From NCBI GenBank assembly GCA_031367105.1, contig JANLPG010000196.1, forward strand, positions 1 to 9,098: 9,098 bases of DNA, in the 5' to 3' direction. A program made the translations under genes and the position numbers. Each line of letters begins with the position of its first letter. Position 1 is the stretch's first letter. The DNA is from Palsa-1233 sp031367105. GTDB lineage: Bacteria; Gemmatimonadota; Gemmatimonadetes; Gemmatimonadales; GWC2-71-9. Positions 1-6,878 of this stretch are shown piece by piece. A model generated the notes under the pieces. It did not search any database. It saw only the letters and a list, made by a program, of their open reading frames with translations, and was not told where the DNA came from.

Positions 1-324
1 ATTCTCGTACACCGACATCATCGGGAACGGAGTCGGCTTCTGGAACACCATCCCGACCCGCCTGCGAAGCTGGATCGGATTGACGCTGCTGGCATAGACG
101 TCTTCGCCATCCAGCAACACACGCCCGGCGATCCATCCGCCCTCGGAGATTTCGTGCATCCGGTTCAGGGTGCGCAGGAAAGTCGACTTCCCGCATCCCG
201 ACGGTCCGATCAGTGCGTGGACCTGGTTCGGCGCGAAGTCGAGTGACACGCCCTTGACCGCGGTGAACTTTCCGTACATCGCGCTGAGCTTGTCGGTGCG
301 GACCCGCGGGTGCTGATCAACCAC
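1..324 (-). CDS. pstB: PstB, phosphate ABC transporter ATP-binding subunit (partial, C-terminus beyond left edge)
   Basis: ATPase subunit that drives phosphate import through the PstCA channel at the cytoplasmic face of the inner membrane. The visible N-terminal 108 residues read closely like E. coli PstB. An aromatic A-loop Tyr (MYGKF, residue 17) is followed by the Walker A motif GPSGCGKST (40-48). The PstB-type Q-loop VFQKPTPFPM follows, with Gln at about 95. The signature motif, Walker B and H-loop lie outside the window. I chose a GTG start at 324-322, which overlaps the end of pstA by 8 bp. No ATG fits: the first in-frame ATG is at residue 16, inside the conserved A-loop. No Shine-Dalgarno is recognisable; the pstA end reads TTTTCCTCC there, so translation is probably coupled to pstA. 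It is the last visible gene of the pstCAB unit. Confidence 0.95.
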   Translation of the reverse strand, partial: MVDQHPRVRTDKLSAMYGKFTAVKGVSLDFAPNQVHALIGPSGCGKSTFLRTLNRMHEISEGGWIAGRVLLDGEDVYASSVNPIQLRRRVGMVFQKPTPFPMMSVYEN

Positions 325-1162
325 CGGAGGAAAACCGTTGCCGGGTCGCGAAGCGTGCGGCGAGCGAGAGCACGAAGACGACCAGAATCAGCACCAGCGC
401 CGTAGCCCAGGCAAACTGATGCCACTCCTCGTACGGTCCCGAGGCGTAGGTGAACACCACCAGCGGCAGTGCTGCCATCGGCTGATTCGGGTTGAACGAG
501 AGGTACTGGCTGCCGAGGGCGGTGAACAGCAGTGGCGCCGTCTCACCGGCGGCGCGCGCGACGGCGAGCAGGGCGCCGGTCACGATCCCCGGCAGCGCCG
601 TGCGGAGCACGATGGTGAGTGAGGTCCGCCAGCGGGAATACCCCAATGCGAGCGCCGCCTCGCGCAACGACCCGGGGACCAGCTTGATCAACTCCTCGGT
701 GGTCCGGGTCACCATCGGAATCATCAGGATCGCCAATGCCACGCTGCCGGCCAATCCGGAGAAGTGTTTTTGCGACGCGACGATGAATGTCCAGGCAAAG
801 ACGCCGACCACGATCGACGGGGTGCCGTTCATCACGTCGGAAACGAAGCGCGTGACCCAGGCGAGCTTGCTGCCCGGATATTCCGCGCAGTAGAGTCCGG
901 CCCCGATCCCGACCGGAACTCCGATCAGCGAGGCAATGCCGACAATGATCAGGGTGCCGACGATCGCGTGCAGGACGCCGCCACCGGTCTCGCCTGCGGG
1001 GACCGGCGTGTGCGTGAAGAAGGCGAGCGAGAGCGAACTCGCCCCCTTCAGCGTGAGGGAGAGCAGGATCAGCAGGAGCGGCAGCACGGCGACCACCACG
1101 GCGAGCCCCATCAGCCCCACCATCGCGTGGCTCTTGACGCGCCGCAGCGTCCGCGGGTTCAC
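317..1162 (-). CDS. pstA: PstA, phosphate ABC transporter permease
   Basis: One of the two inner-membrane permeases that form the phosphate channel with PstC. It is 281 residues, a normal length. Hydrophobic segments lie at about 13-38, 64-92, 102-130, 138-153, 186-205 and 248-269, consistent with six membrane spans. The cytoplasmic EAA loop, which contacts PstB, starts at REAALALGYSRW (167-178) and runs into the AxAAGETAPLL stretch (about 202-212) typical of PstA. The start is GTG at 1162-1160, with a 4-bp GTGA overlap onto the pstC stop. A GGAG lies 9 nt and an AAGG 4 nt upstream, inside pstC. Overlaps at both ends point to tight co-translation with pstC and pstB. Confidence 0.96.
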   Translation of the reverse strand: MNPRTLRRVKSHAMVGLMGLAVVVAVLPLLLILLSLTLKGASSLSLAFFTHTPVPAGETGGGVLHAIVGTLIIVGIASLIGVPVGIGAGLYCAEYPGSKLAWVTRFVSDVMNGTPSIVVGVFAWTFIVASQKHFSGLAGSVALAILMIPMVTRTTEELIKLVPGSLREAALALGYSRWRTSLTIVLRTALPGIVTGALLAVARAAGETAPLLFTALGSQYLSFNPNQPMAALPLVVFTYASGPYEEWHQFAWATALVLILVVFVLSLAARFATRQRFSSGG

Positions 1163-2151
1163 AGCGCCTTGCTCCCGATGGCGGCACCCCGGGCGACGCG
1201 CCAGATCAACAGGCGGGCCCCGGCGTTGACGAGCACGGTGACGAGGAAGAGCAGTAGTGCCACGTAGGTGAGCGACGAGATGTGCAGTTCGGTCGCCGCT
1301 TCCGAGAACTCATTGGCAATCACCGCCGCCATCGTGTAGCCTGGGGCGAAGAGCGAGGCGGCGATGTCGTGCCGATTGCCGATCAGCATCGTGACGGCCA
1401 TCGTCTCGCCGAGCGCCCGACCGAGGCCGAGAATCACAGCGCCGATGATCCCCGAGCGAGCGTACGGGACGATTGCGGTGCGCACCGCCTCCCAGCGCGT
1501 GGCGCCGAGGGCGAGGGCAGCTTCGCGCTGACTATTCGGCACCGCCAGCAGGACCGATCGCGACACCGACATGATGAACGGCATGATCATGATCGTGAGG
1601 ATCACGCTCGCCGCCAGCACCGACGGGCCGTAGATGGCCCCCTTGAAGATCGGAAGGAATCCGAGCGTCTCGCGCAGGAACGGGAAGACGCTTGCTTTGA
1701 GCACGGGGATCAGGACGAAGACTCCCCACAGGCCATAGACCACGCTCGGGATCGCGGCCAGCAGCTCGATCAGCATCGCAACCGGCTTTCGAATGGCCTG
1801 CGGAGCGAACTCGGTGAGGTAGATCGCGACGCCGAGGGAGAGCGGCACGGCGAGCAGCAACGCGATCAGCGACGTCAGCAGGGTGCCGAAAATGAGTGGG
1901 AAGGCGCCAAAATCGCCGGCCACGGGGTCCCAGACGCTGTTGGTCAGGAACTGGAAGCCGAACCTCGACATCGCCAGTTGCGAGCCGTCGGCGAGTTCGA
2001 GGAAGAGGGCCAGCAACAGCGCCGGGATGAAGAGTGCCGCGAGCGTGAGCAATCCCCTGAAGAGCTGGTCGCCTCGCGAGGCTCCCGCCAGGGTGGTCGA
2101 CGTACTGGCGGGCGCGGGGCGGGGCGAATCGGGGTCGGCTGGCGCAGTCAT
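1159..2151 (-). CDS. pstC: PstC, phosphate ABC transporter permease
   Basis: Partner permease to PstA in the high-affinity phosphate importer. It is 330 residues. A hydrophilic Pro/Ser/Thr-rich N-terminus (1-28) precedes membrane spans at about 32-53, 84-112, 124-150, 176-200, 232-256 and 291-317. The EAA loop REAALALGATRWEAV (209-223) and the following LGRALGETMAVTM (about 243-255) are the PstC signature. The ATG at 2151 is the only plausible start: upstream in frame there is a TAG after four codons and no start codon between. There is no convincing Shine-Dalgarno at normal distance; the only GGAGG lies about 23 nt upstream in a G-rich leader. It heads the pstCAB transcription unit, behind its own three-repeat Pho box and separated from pstS by the peptidase gene. 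Confidence 0.96.
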   Translation of the reverse strand: MTAPADPDSPRPAPASTSTTLAGASRGDQLFRGLLTLAALFIPALLLALFLELADGSQLAMSRFGFQFLTNSVWDPVAGDFGAFPLIFGTLLTSLIALLLAVPLSLGVAIYLTEFAPQAIRKPVAMLIELLAAIPSVVYGLWGVFVLIPVLKASVFPFLRETLGFLPIFKGAIYGPSVLAASVILTIMIMPFIMSVSRSVLLAVPNSQREAALALGATRWEAVRTAIVPYARSGIIGAVILGLGRALGETMAVTMLIGNRHDIAASLFAPGYTMAAVIANEFSEAATELHISSLTYVALLLFLVTVLVNAGARLLIWRVARGAAIGSKAL

Positions 2152-2186
2152 CGTGGGTGGAGACTACCCCCCGTCCTCCCCCGTCT

Positions 2187-2215
2187 GGTCACGGCTTTGT
2201 AACGAATGTGTCACC
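2187..2215 (-). promoter_or_regulatory. Three-repeat Pho box upstream of pstC (predicted PhoB site)
   Basis: On the plus strand three 7-mers, GGTCACG (2187-2193), TGTAACG (2198-2204) and TGTCACC (2209-2215), are spaced exactly 11 bp apart with 4-bp spacers. The known PhoB box is 7-bp CTGTCAT-like direct repeats with 4-bp spacers, so phase and core GT(C/A)AC agree. The site is 36 bp upstream of the pstC ATG, and the gene is a classical PhoB target. The CTGTCA-like orientation lies on the strand opposite to pstC; read in the gene direction the repeats are GTGACA / GTTACA / GTGACC. I could not find a convincing -10; TAGTCT (2160-2165) is the best, and weak. Confidence 0.75.
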
Positions 2216-2224
2216 GCCCAATCC

Positions 2225-2242
2225 TCCCCGGATATCCGGGGA
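2225..2242. repeat. 18-bp perfect palindrome between peptidase gene and pstC Pho box
   Basis: TCCCCGGAT followed by its exact reverse complement. In RNA it would form a 7-bp stem with an ATAT loop, ten bases past the peptidase stop codon. No U-tract follows on either strand, so it is not a standard intrinsic terminator. It may mark the 3' end of the porin-pstS-peptidase transcript, stabilise that end, or be a dimeric operator. I infer only that it separates two transcription units. Confidence 0.5.
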
Positions 2243-2251
2243 AACAGGCGG

Positions 2252-4522
2252 TCACGGCAGTGGCTTGCGGTCGAGCAGCTGTTCGAGGAGTCCGGCAGCG
2301 CGGCTGATCAGATCACCCTCCCGCAACAACGCGACAGCGATCCGCACGATCTCCGCGTCGGCCAGTTGCCAGTTCTTCTCCTCGATCGCTTCGCGGACTC
2401 CCGGCATCGTCTTGACGCCGTAGCCGGTGTAGAAACCTGGCGCATAGAGCGAATGGCGATACCACGACCGCTTCGGGAGACCTTCGAGGAGCAGCAGCGC
2501 CTGATCGCCCTGGCGGAGCAATGCGTTCACCGGGGCGAAGGAGGCAGCGGGCGCGGTCGCAGCCGGCAGCGCCGCGTAGGCCCGCTCGAACCGCGCGGCG
2601 GCGCTGTCCAGCGCGGTGGCAGCGTTGTCGAGTGGGGCGAAATTCAGTACTGGAGCGGGGAGCTGCGCCGCCGGCGCGCGGGTCGGACGTCGTGGGTCGT
2701 TCACCAGCGTGAAGATCCCATCGGCAATCTGTCGGTTGCGTTCCGCGATCTCCGAGGCTGTGCTCTCCCGCAACGCCTTCAGTTCCGTGACGTAGCCACG
2801 CGCCGTCTCGGCCAGATTTCCGAACTCTGCGGGGAGGACATCGGCGCCGGCCACGCGCATCACCATCGTTCCTGCGGTCTGCGACAGCGCACGACCGTAA
2901 ACGAACGACGTATCGCTGAAATGCGTGTACCAATGGAAGCTGTCGTAGATCGAATGATAGATCCCGCCACCGTCCTCACCGCCGAAGCCGATATTGAGGG
3001 TCGGCAGTCCGACGTGCTGCAGGAACGGGGTGAAGTCGGAGCCCGAGCCGAGCGCCCCGAGCCGCAGGTCGGCCCTGCTGCGCGCCTCCTTGTCGCCGCC
3101 GGCGATGCGGGCAGCGCGGGTGCGTGCTCCAACGGCGCCGCCAGTCTCCGGGTCGGTGATGTCGCGAGCGACCTCGTTTGCAAATCGCTCCAGCGCGTGG
3201 GAGCCCTCGAGGTTGAGGAAACCGCGGCCGTTGCCATCAGTATTGAGGTAGAGGACGCCCTTCTGCCGCAGTTCGTCCTGATGCTGTTCCGCCCATTCGG
3301 TGGAGCCAAGCAGACCGGGCTCCTCGCCGTCCCACGCCGCATAGACAATGGTACGGCGTGGTTGCCACCCCTGCTTGACGAGTTCGCCCAGGGCGCGGGC
3401 CTCCTCGAGCTCGGCCACCAGTCCGGAAATCGGATCCTCGGCACCGTTGACCCAGCCGTCGTGGTGGTTGCCGCGCAGGACCCACTCGTCGGGAAAGGTC
3501 GACCCGCGAAGCGTCGCGATCACGTTGTACAGCGGCTTGAGACTCCAGTCGAACGCCACCTTCAGGTGGACGCGCGCGGCACCGGGTCCGATTCGATAGG
3601 TGATGGGCAATCCGCCCCGCCACTCCGGAGGTGCCACCGGACCACTGAGCGCGGCGAGGAGCGGTTGCGCATCGGCGTAGGAGATGGGGAGGACCGGGAT
3701 CTTCATGATGGTGGTCGCCGCGGCTCGATCGAGTCGGGTCGCCCCGGCAACAGCACCGCGGTCGGGTGTCAGCGGGTCGCCGGGATAGGTCGGCATATCC
3801 ATCACGCTGCCGCGTTGAACCCCGTCCTTCGGGCGGAACGGACCGGCGGGGTAGGTCTCGCCCGCGCCGAATCCATCATCCCGTGGATCGGAGTAGATCA
3901 ACGCGCCGACAGCGCCGTGCTCGTGGGCGACCTTGGGCTTGATGCCGCGCCAAGAGCCGCCATAGCGCGCAATCACGATCGCCCCCTTCACGGAGATACC
4001 CAGCCGCTCGAGTGTCACGTAGTCGGCGGGGACACCGTAGTTGACGTAGACGAGGGGCGCGGTCACATCGCCGTCTGCGGAATACGCGTTGTAGGTGGGA
4101 AGCTGTTCGCGCTTCTGGTTGCTGGTCGGATCGTCCGGCAGCGCAGGCTCCTCGAGCCGCGCGACGAACGTCGTCGGCGACACCAGTTCGAGGACCCGGG
4201 TGACCGGAGTCGGGAAGAGCACATCGAATCGCTCGATCGCGGCGCTGAAGCCGTAGGACGCAAACTGCGCCCGGAGCCATTCGGCGTTCTCCTTGCCATA
4301 GGGCGAGCCGAGATGATGCGGCCGCAGCGTCAGCCGGCGCATCGCCTCGCGCATCCGCGCCGGCTCCGGGATAGCGCGGAACTTCGCTTCCCATTCGCGT
4401 TCGATCCTGGCGTGGGCCGTCGTGAATCCACGGAGCGGCGGGTCATCCTGTGGCGCGGCGGCGGGGACGAGCAGCAGCAGGACGGCGGGCAGGGTAACGG
4501 CGCGGACGAACCGATGCATCAT
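2252..4522 (-). CDS. Secreted M28 zinc metallopeptidase, glutamate carboxypeptidase II (PSMA)-like
   Basis: Predicted exported zinc exopeptidase, 756 residues, with the full three-part architecture of glutamate carboxypeptidase II. A signal peptide (1 to about 23, hydrophobic core LPAVLLLLV) has no lipobox. A protease-associated (PA) domain (about 155-300) carries VKGAIVIARYGG. The M28 catalytic domain has both zinc centres intact: His353 and Asp363 (GNHHDGWVNGAEDP), Glu400-Glu401 (AWDGEEPGLLGSTEW; Glu400 the likely catalytic base), Asp429 (LNTDGNG) and His523 (IYHSIYDSF). The GSGSDF motif is at 492-497. A transferrin-receptor-like dimerisation domain follows (about 575-750), with YRHSLYAPGFYTGYG. 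By family it should trim C-terminal residues, often acidic, from peptides; the substrate here is unknown. The start is the first of two consecutive ATGs, with GGAG 7 nt upstream. It sits between pstS and pstC, so it is probably transcribed with pstS. A role in phosphate supply is inference only. Confidence 0.93.
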   Translation of the reverse strand: MMHRFVRAVTLPAVLLLLVPAAAPQDDPPLRGFTTAHARIEREWEAKFRAIPEPARMREAMRRLTLRPHHLGSPYGKENAEWLRAQFASYGFSAAIERFDVLFPTPVTRVLELVSPTTFVARLEEPALPDDPTSNQKREQLPTYNAYSADGDVTAPLVYVNYGVPADYVTLERLGISVKGAIVIARYGGSWRGIKPKVAHEHGAVGALIYSDPRDDGFGAGETYPAGPFRPKDGVQRGSVMDMPTYPGDPLTPDRGAVAGATRLDRAAATTIMKIPVLPISYADAQPLLAALSGPVAPPEWRGGLPITYRIGPGAARVHLKVAFDWSLKPLYNVIATLRGSTFPDEWVLRGNHHDGWVNGAEDPISGLVAELEEARALGELVKQGWQPRRTIVYAAWDGEEPGLLGSTEWAEQHQDELRQKGVLYLNTDGNGRGFLNLEGSHALERFANEVARDITDPETGGAVGARTRAARIAGGDKEARSRADLRLGALGSGSDFTPFLQHVGLPTLNIGFGGEDGGGIYHSIYDSFHWYTHFSDTSFVYGRALSQTAGTMVMRVAGADVLPAEFGNLAETARGYVTELKALRESTASEIAERNRQIADGIFTLVNDPRRPTRAPAAQLPAPVLNFAPLDNAATALDSAAARFERAYAALPAATAPAASFAPVNALLRQGDQALLLLEGLPKRSWYRHSLYAPGFYTGYGVKTMPGVREAIEEKNWQLADAEIVRIAVALLREGDLISRAAGLLEQLLDRKPLP

Positions 4523-4531
4523 CGCGGAACT

Positions 4532-4575
4532 CCGGGTGGGCGGAACTTTGCAGAACCGCCCGATAAATCACCCGG
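4532..4575 (-). promoter_or_regulatory. Composite RNA hairpin in the pstS-peptidase intergenic region
   Basis: In the transcript direction CCGGGT (4575-4570) pairs with ACCCGG (4537-4532), and GGGCGG (4561-4556) pairs with CCGCCC (4543-4538). The two 3' arms are contiguous, giving 12 GC-rich base pairs with an 8-nt bulge and a 12-nt loop. No U-tract follows, so it is unlikely to be a full intrinsic terminator. The 3' arm reaches two bases into the GGAG Shine-Dalgarno (4533-4530) of the peptidase gene. A likely role is protection of the pstS 3' end and reduced expression of the peptidase relative to pstS, as known for hairpins behind other binding-protein genes. Confidence 0.55.
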
Positions 4576-4596
4576 CCGTGTCGCGGTGGCAAGCCC

Positions 4597-5646
4597 TCAG
4601 CTGATTGGCTTCCCGGCGCCCTTGAGCGTCTTGATCCGCTCGGTCACCAGCCCCACCACTTCCTGCGGCAACGGAGCGTAGAGCAGCACCTTGGCCATAT
4701 TCTGCGCCTCGGGTGTGACCATCCAGGCGAGGAAGTTCCGCAGCGCCTTCGCCTTGACTGGATCCTTCGTGTTCGGCCGCACCAGCAGCCAGGTGAAGGA
4801 CGAGATCGGGTACGCCTGTGCGCCCGGTGCGTTGGTGATGGAGACCCGGAAATCGGTGTTCTTCGGGAACTTCGCACTCGCGGCGGCGTTGGTGACGGTC
4901 TCCAGCGACGGCTGCACGAAGGTACCTGCGGCGTTCTTGACCTGCGCGTAGGGGAGCTTGTTGGCCGAGGCGTAGATCAGTTCGACGTATCCGAGCGTCC
5001 CTTCAACCTGCTTCACCTGCTGGGTGACGCCTTCATTGCCCTTGCCGCCCAGCCCGACCGGGAAGTTCACGGCGGTCGCGGAACCGACCTTCTGCTTCCA
5101 CTCAGGAGAGACCTTGCTCAGGTAGTCGGTAAAGATGTAGCTGGTGCCCGATCCGTCCGACCGGTGCACCACGATCACATCGAGATTGGGCAGCTTCACA
5201 CCCGGGTTCAACGCGGCGATACGCTTGTCGTTCCATTTGGTGATCTTGCCGAGGAAGATGTCCGCGATGACCGGCCCGTCGAACTTGAGCTGCGTGGTGC
5301 CCAGTGTCGGAAGGTTCCAGGTCAGTACCACGGCGCCCATCACGGTGGGGATGTGGAGTACCTGCCCCTGCACCGTATTCATCTGGTCCGCGCTCATCGG
5401 TCCGTCGGAGGCGCCGAAATCCACAGTTCCCTCGGTGTACTGGCGAATGCCTGCGCCCGAGCCGACCGACTGATAGTTGATCTGCGCATTGGTCTTCTTG
5501 TGCCAGGCATCGAACCACTTGGTATAGATCGGGTTCGGAAACGTGGCCCCGGCCCCCGTGAGCGACTGGGACACGGCGGGTGCCGGCGTGCACCCGACGA
5601 CCAGCGCCATCGCGGCGAGGTGGGTAAGCATCGACTTGTGCTTCAT
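4597..5646 (-). CDS. pstS: PstS, periplasmic phosphate-binding protein
   Basis: Captures inorganic phosphate outside the inner membrane and hands it to PstCA. It is 349 residues and closely follows E. coli PstS: mature start LTGAGATFPNPIY, then VDFGASDGPMS, DGSGTSYIFT, GLGGKGNEG and GYVELIYA. The phosphate ligands known from E. coli map to Thr35, Phe36, Ser63, Asp81, Arg162, Ser166, Gly167 and Thr168, all present, and Asp164 (the discriminating Asp) is kept. The signal sequence ends in LVVGC (Cys19), which fits a lipobox, although type I cleavage nearer residue 27 is also possible. The start ATG has GGAG 6 nt upstream. It follows the porin by 39 bp with no promoter-like site in between, so it probably shares the Pho-box promoter upstream of the porin. 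Confidence 0.97.
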   Translation of the reverse strand: MKHKSMLTHLAAMALVVGCTPAPAVSQSLTGAGATFPNPIYTKWFDAWHKKTNAQINYQSVGSGAGIRQYTEGTVDFGASDGPMSADQMNTVQGQVLHIPTVMGAVVLTWNLPTLGTTQLKFDGPVIADIFLGKITKWNDKRIAALNPGVKLPNLDVIVVHRSDGSGTSYIFTDYLSKVSPEWKQKVGSATAVNFPVGLGGKGNEGVTQQVKQVEGTLGYVELIYASANKLPYAQVKNAAGTFVQPSLETVTNAAASAKFPKNTDFRVSITNAPGAQAYPISSFTWLLVRPNTKDPVKAKALRNFLAWMVTPEAQNMAKVLLYAPLPQEVVGLVTERIKTLKGAGKPIS

Positions 5647-5685
5647 ATGTGACTCCAGCAGAGGAGAGAGGTATCGAAGATCATT

Positions 5686-6759
5686 CTAGAACTTGAATTC
5701 GGTATGCAGGTAGAGCAGTTGGCGACCCTTGTCGAAGCTGTTCGTCGGTGACCCGCCAGCGAGAGAGTTGAGGTCGGCATCCGCGAGGAAGCGGAGGTTC
5801 GGTGACACGGCGTAGGAGACGCCGGCAATGATCCGGGTCTGACGATTGACTGCGAGGCGCGCTGCCGCCGTCACGGCGGTCGAATCGGTGTTGGGATCGA
5901 AGGAGTCCACCCGACCGATGATGGCGAGCTTCGATCTGGGGACGTTGAACACGCCGTACGCGGCCACCAGACGCCCCTTGACGTCCGGTGTCGTAGCGCT
6001 GGTGGAGTCCTGCATCATCCCGTACTCGGCCGCCAGGGTCACCGCCTTCGACTTGTACGACAGAATTCCCAGAAACCGATTGCGGGTGCCACCGCCAGTG
6101 GCGAGGCCGACGTTGGCGTAGCCGGTGATGCGGAATCCGGAGGACTTGCCCGGCAGGTTGCTGCGGGCGAGCCGGACCGAGAGCCGTCCCGAGACATCCT
6201 TGCGGTTATCTCCGGGGGCGTTGCTGTAACCCTCGCCGTCGTAGATCCCGATCTGGGCATTCACCTGCTCGTAGTTCCACATCCCATCGACACCGGCACC
6301 GAAATCCGATGAGGAGACATAGCCGGCCCGTTCCAGTGGCATCACGCCCTGCATCCGGTAGTCCCAGAGTGATTCTTCCCAGTCGATCAGCGGGGTGTGA
6401 ATCGCACCGATCTTGTAGGTGAGGTGGCTGTTCTCTGGTGTCCAGGCAACGTAGGCGTACTTGAGCCGGAACGTCTGTTGATTGGCAGCGGCCTTGCGAC
6501 CGTCGACATCGACCGTGACCCGGGTGCTGATCCCACCGCCGAACTTGCCGAGGACGTTCACATAGGAACGGGCCACGTCGAAGTTGTTGCCGTGCGCCGG
6601 AGGCGCCAGCGACGAGTCGACGTTCAGCTGGTAGGAGTAGTTGACGTAGCCGACGCCGGTGACCGTCACGGTCGGGGCTTGTGCGGCCTGCGCACTGCCG
6701 GATCGTGCGCCAAATACGAGCAACGCTGCCGAGAGAAGGACGAAGGGACGGGTTACCAT
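5686..6759 (-). CDS. Outer-membrane porin, phosphate-selective porin O/P-like
   Basis: Predicted beta-barrel porin, 357 residues. A type I signal peptide (1 to about 25, hydrophobic FVLLSAALLVFGA, AQA cleavage motif) is followed by alternating amphipathic strands throughout. The chain ends in LHTEFKF with a terminal Phe, the outer-membrane assembly signal. The stretch at about 44-130 (FDVARSYVNVLGKF, FRLKYAYVAW, KIGAIHTPLIDWEE) resembles the OprO/OprP family, in which an N-terminal barrel segment is followed by a conserved x-Gly-x-x-x-x-Pro-x-x-x-x-x-Glu strand. I recognise the fold class well; anion or phosphate selectivity is inferred from family and context. The ATG has GGAG 5 nt upstream. 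Its position behind a Pho box and immediately before pstS supports a role in phosphate entry through the outer membrane. Confidence 0.82.
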   Translation of the reverse strand: MVTRPFVLLSAALLVFGARSGSAQAAQAPTVTVTGVGYVNYSYQLNVDSSLAPPAHGNNFDVARSYVNVLGKFGGGISTRVTVDVDGRKAAANQQTFRLKYAYVAWTPENSHLTYKIGAIHTPLIDWEESLWDYRMQGVMPLERAGYVSSSDFGAGVDGMWNYEQVNAQIGIYDGEGYSNAPGDNRKDVSGRLSVRLARSNLPGKSSGFRITGYANVGLATGGGTRNRFLGILSYKSKAVTLAAEYGMMQDSTSATTPDVKGRLVAAYGVFNVPRSKLAIIGRVDSFDPNTDSTAVTAAARLAVNRQTRIIAGVSYAVSPNLRFLADADLNSLAGGSPTNSFDKGRQLLYLHTEFKF

Positions 6760-6795
6760 GACAGCTCCGAAGTTCGCGACGGTGAATCACCAGTG

Positions 6796-6836
6796 GCTGA
6801 GCTCCGTGCCACGATAGTCATCGTGATCGGCTCAGC
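6796..6836 (-). repeat. Two-tier inverted repeat in the phoR-porin gap
   Basis: An outer pair, GCTGAGC (6796-6802) with GCTCAGC (6830-6836), encloses an inner pair, CACGAT (6810-6815) with ATCGTG (6820-6825), around a 4-nt loop. All 13 base pairs match exactly, with unequal internal loops of 7 and 4 nt. No U-tract follows on the minus strand. It lies in the predicted porin leader, 37 bp or more upstream of the ATG. It could be a weak terminator for phoBR read-through, or a leader structure that stabilises the porin mRNA. Confidence 0.45.
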
Positions 6837-6878
6837 GCAGGTAACAACGCCCCCGGCGATCACAGCTGCATCTCGTCA

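Noticed and set aside
1..324. phoU in the window
   Set aside because: phoU often follows pstB, but the window ends inside pstB, so its presence or absence cannot be judged.
1282..2202. A 306-codon open frame on the plus strand across pstC
   Set aside because: Very biased composition (Arg, Glu, Gln, His) and fully antisense to pstC, whose protein is unmistakable.
4532..4575. Reading the pstS-peptidase hairpin as an intrinsic terminator
   Set aside because: No run of U follows on the minus strand; GAGTTCCGCG and the peptidase start come next.
1883..4681. A 932-codon open frame on the plus strand, antisense to the peptidase gene and part of pstC
   Set aside because: It is antisense to two clearly real genes. 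Its translation is Arg/Gly/Asp-rich without recognisable motifs. Long antisense frames are common in high-GC DNA, where codon bias suppresses stops on the opposite strand.
5684..5701. TTCTAGAA palindrome and a nearby GAATTC at the porin stop codon
   Set aside because: Short palindromes in the last codons, expected by chance; no pairing long enough for a terminator.
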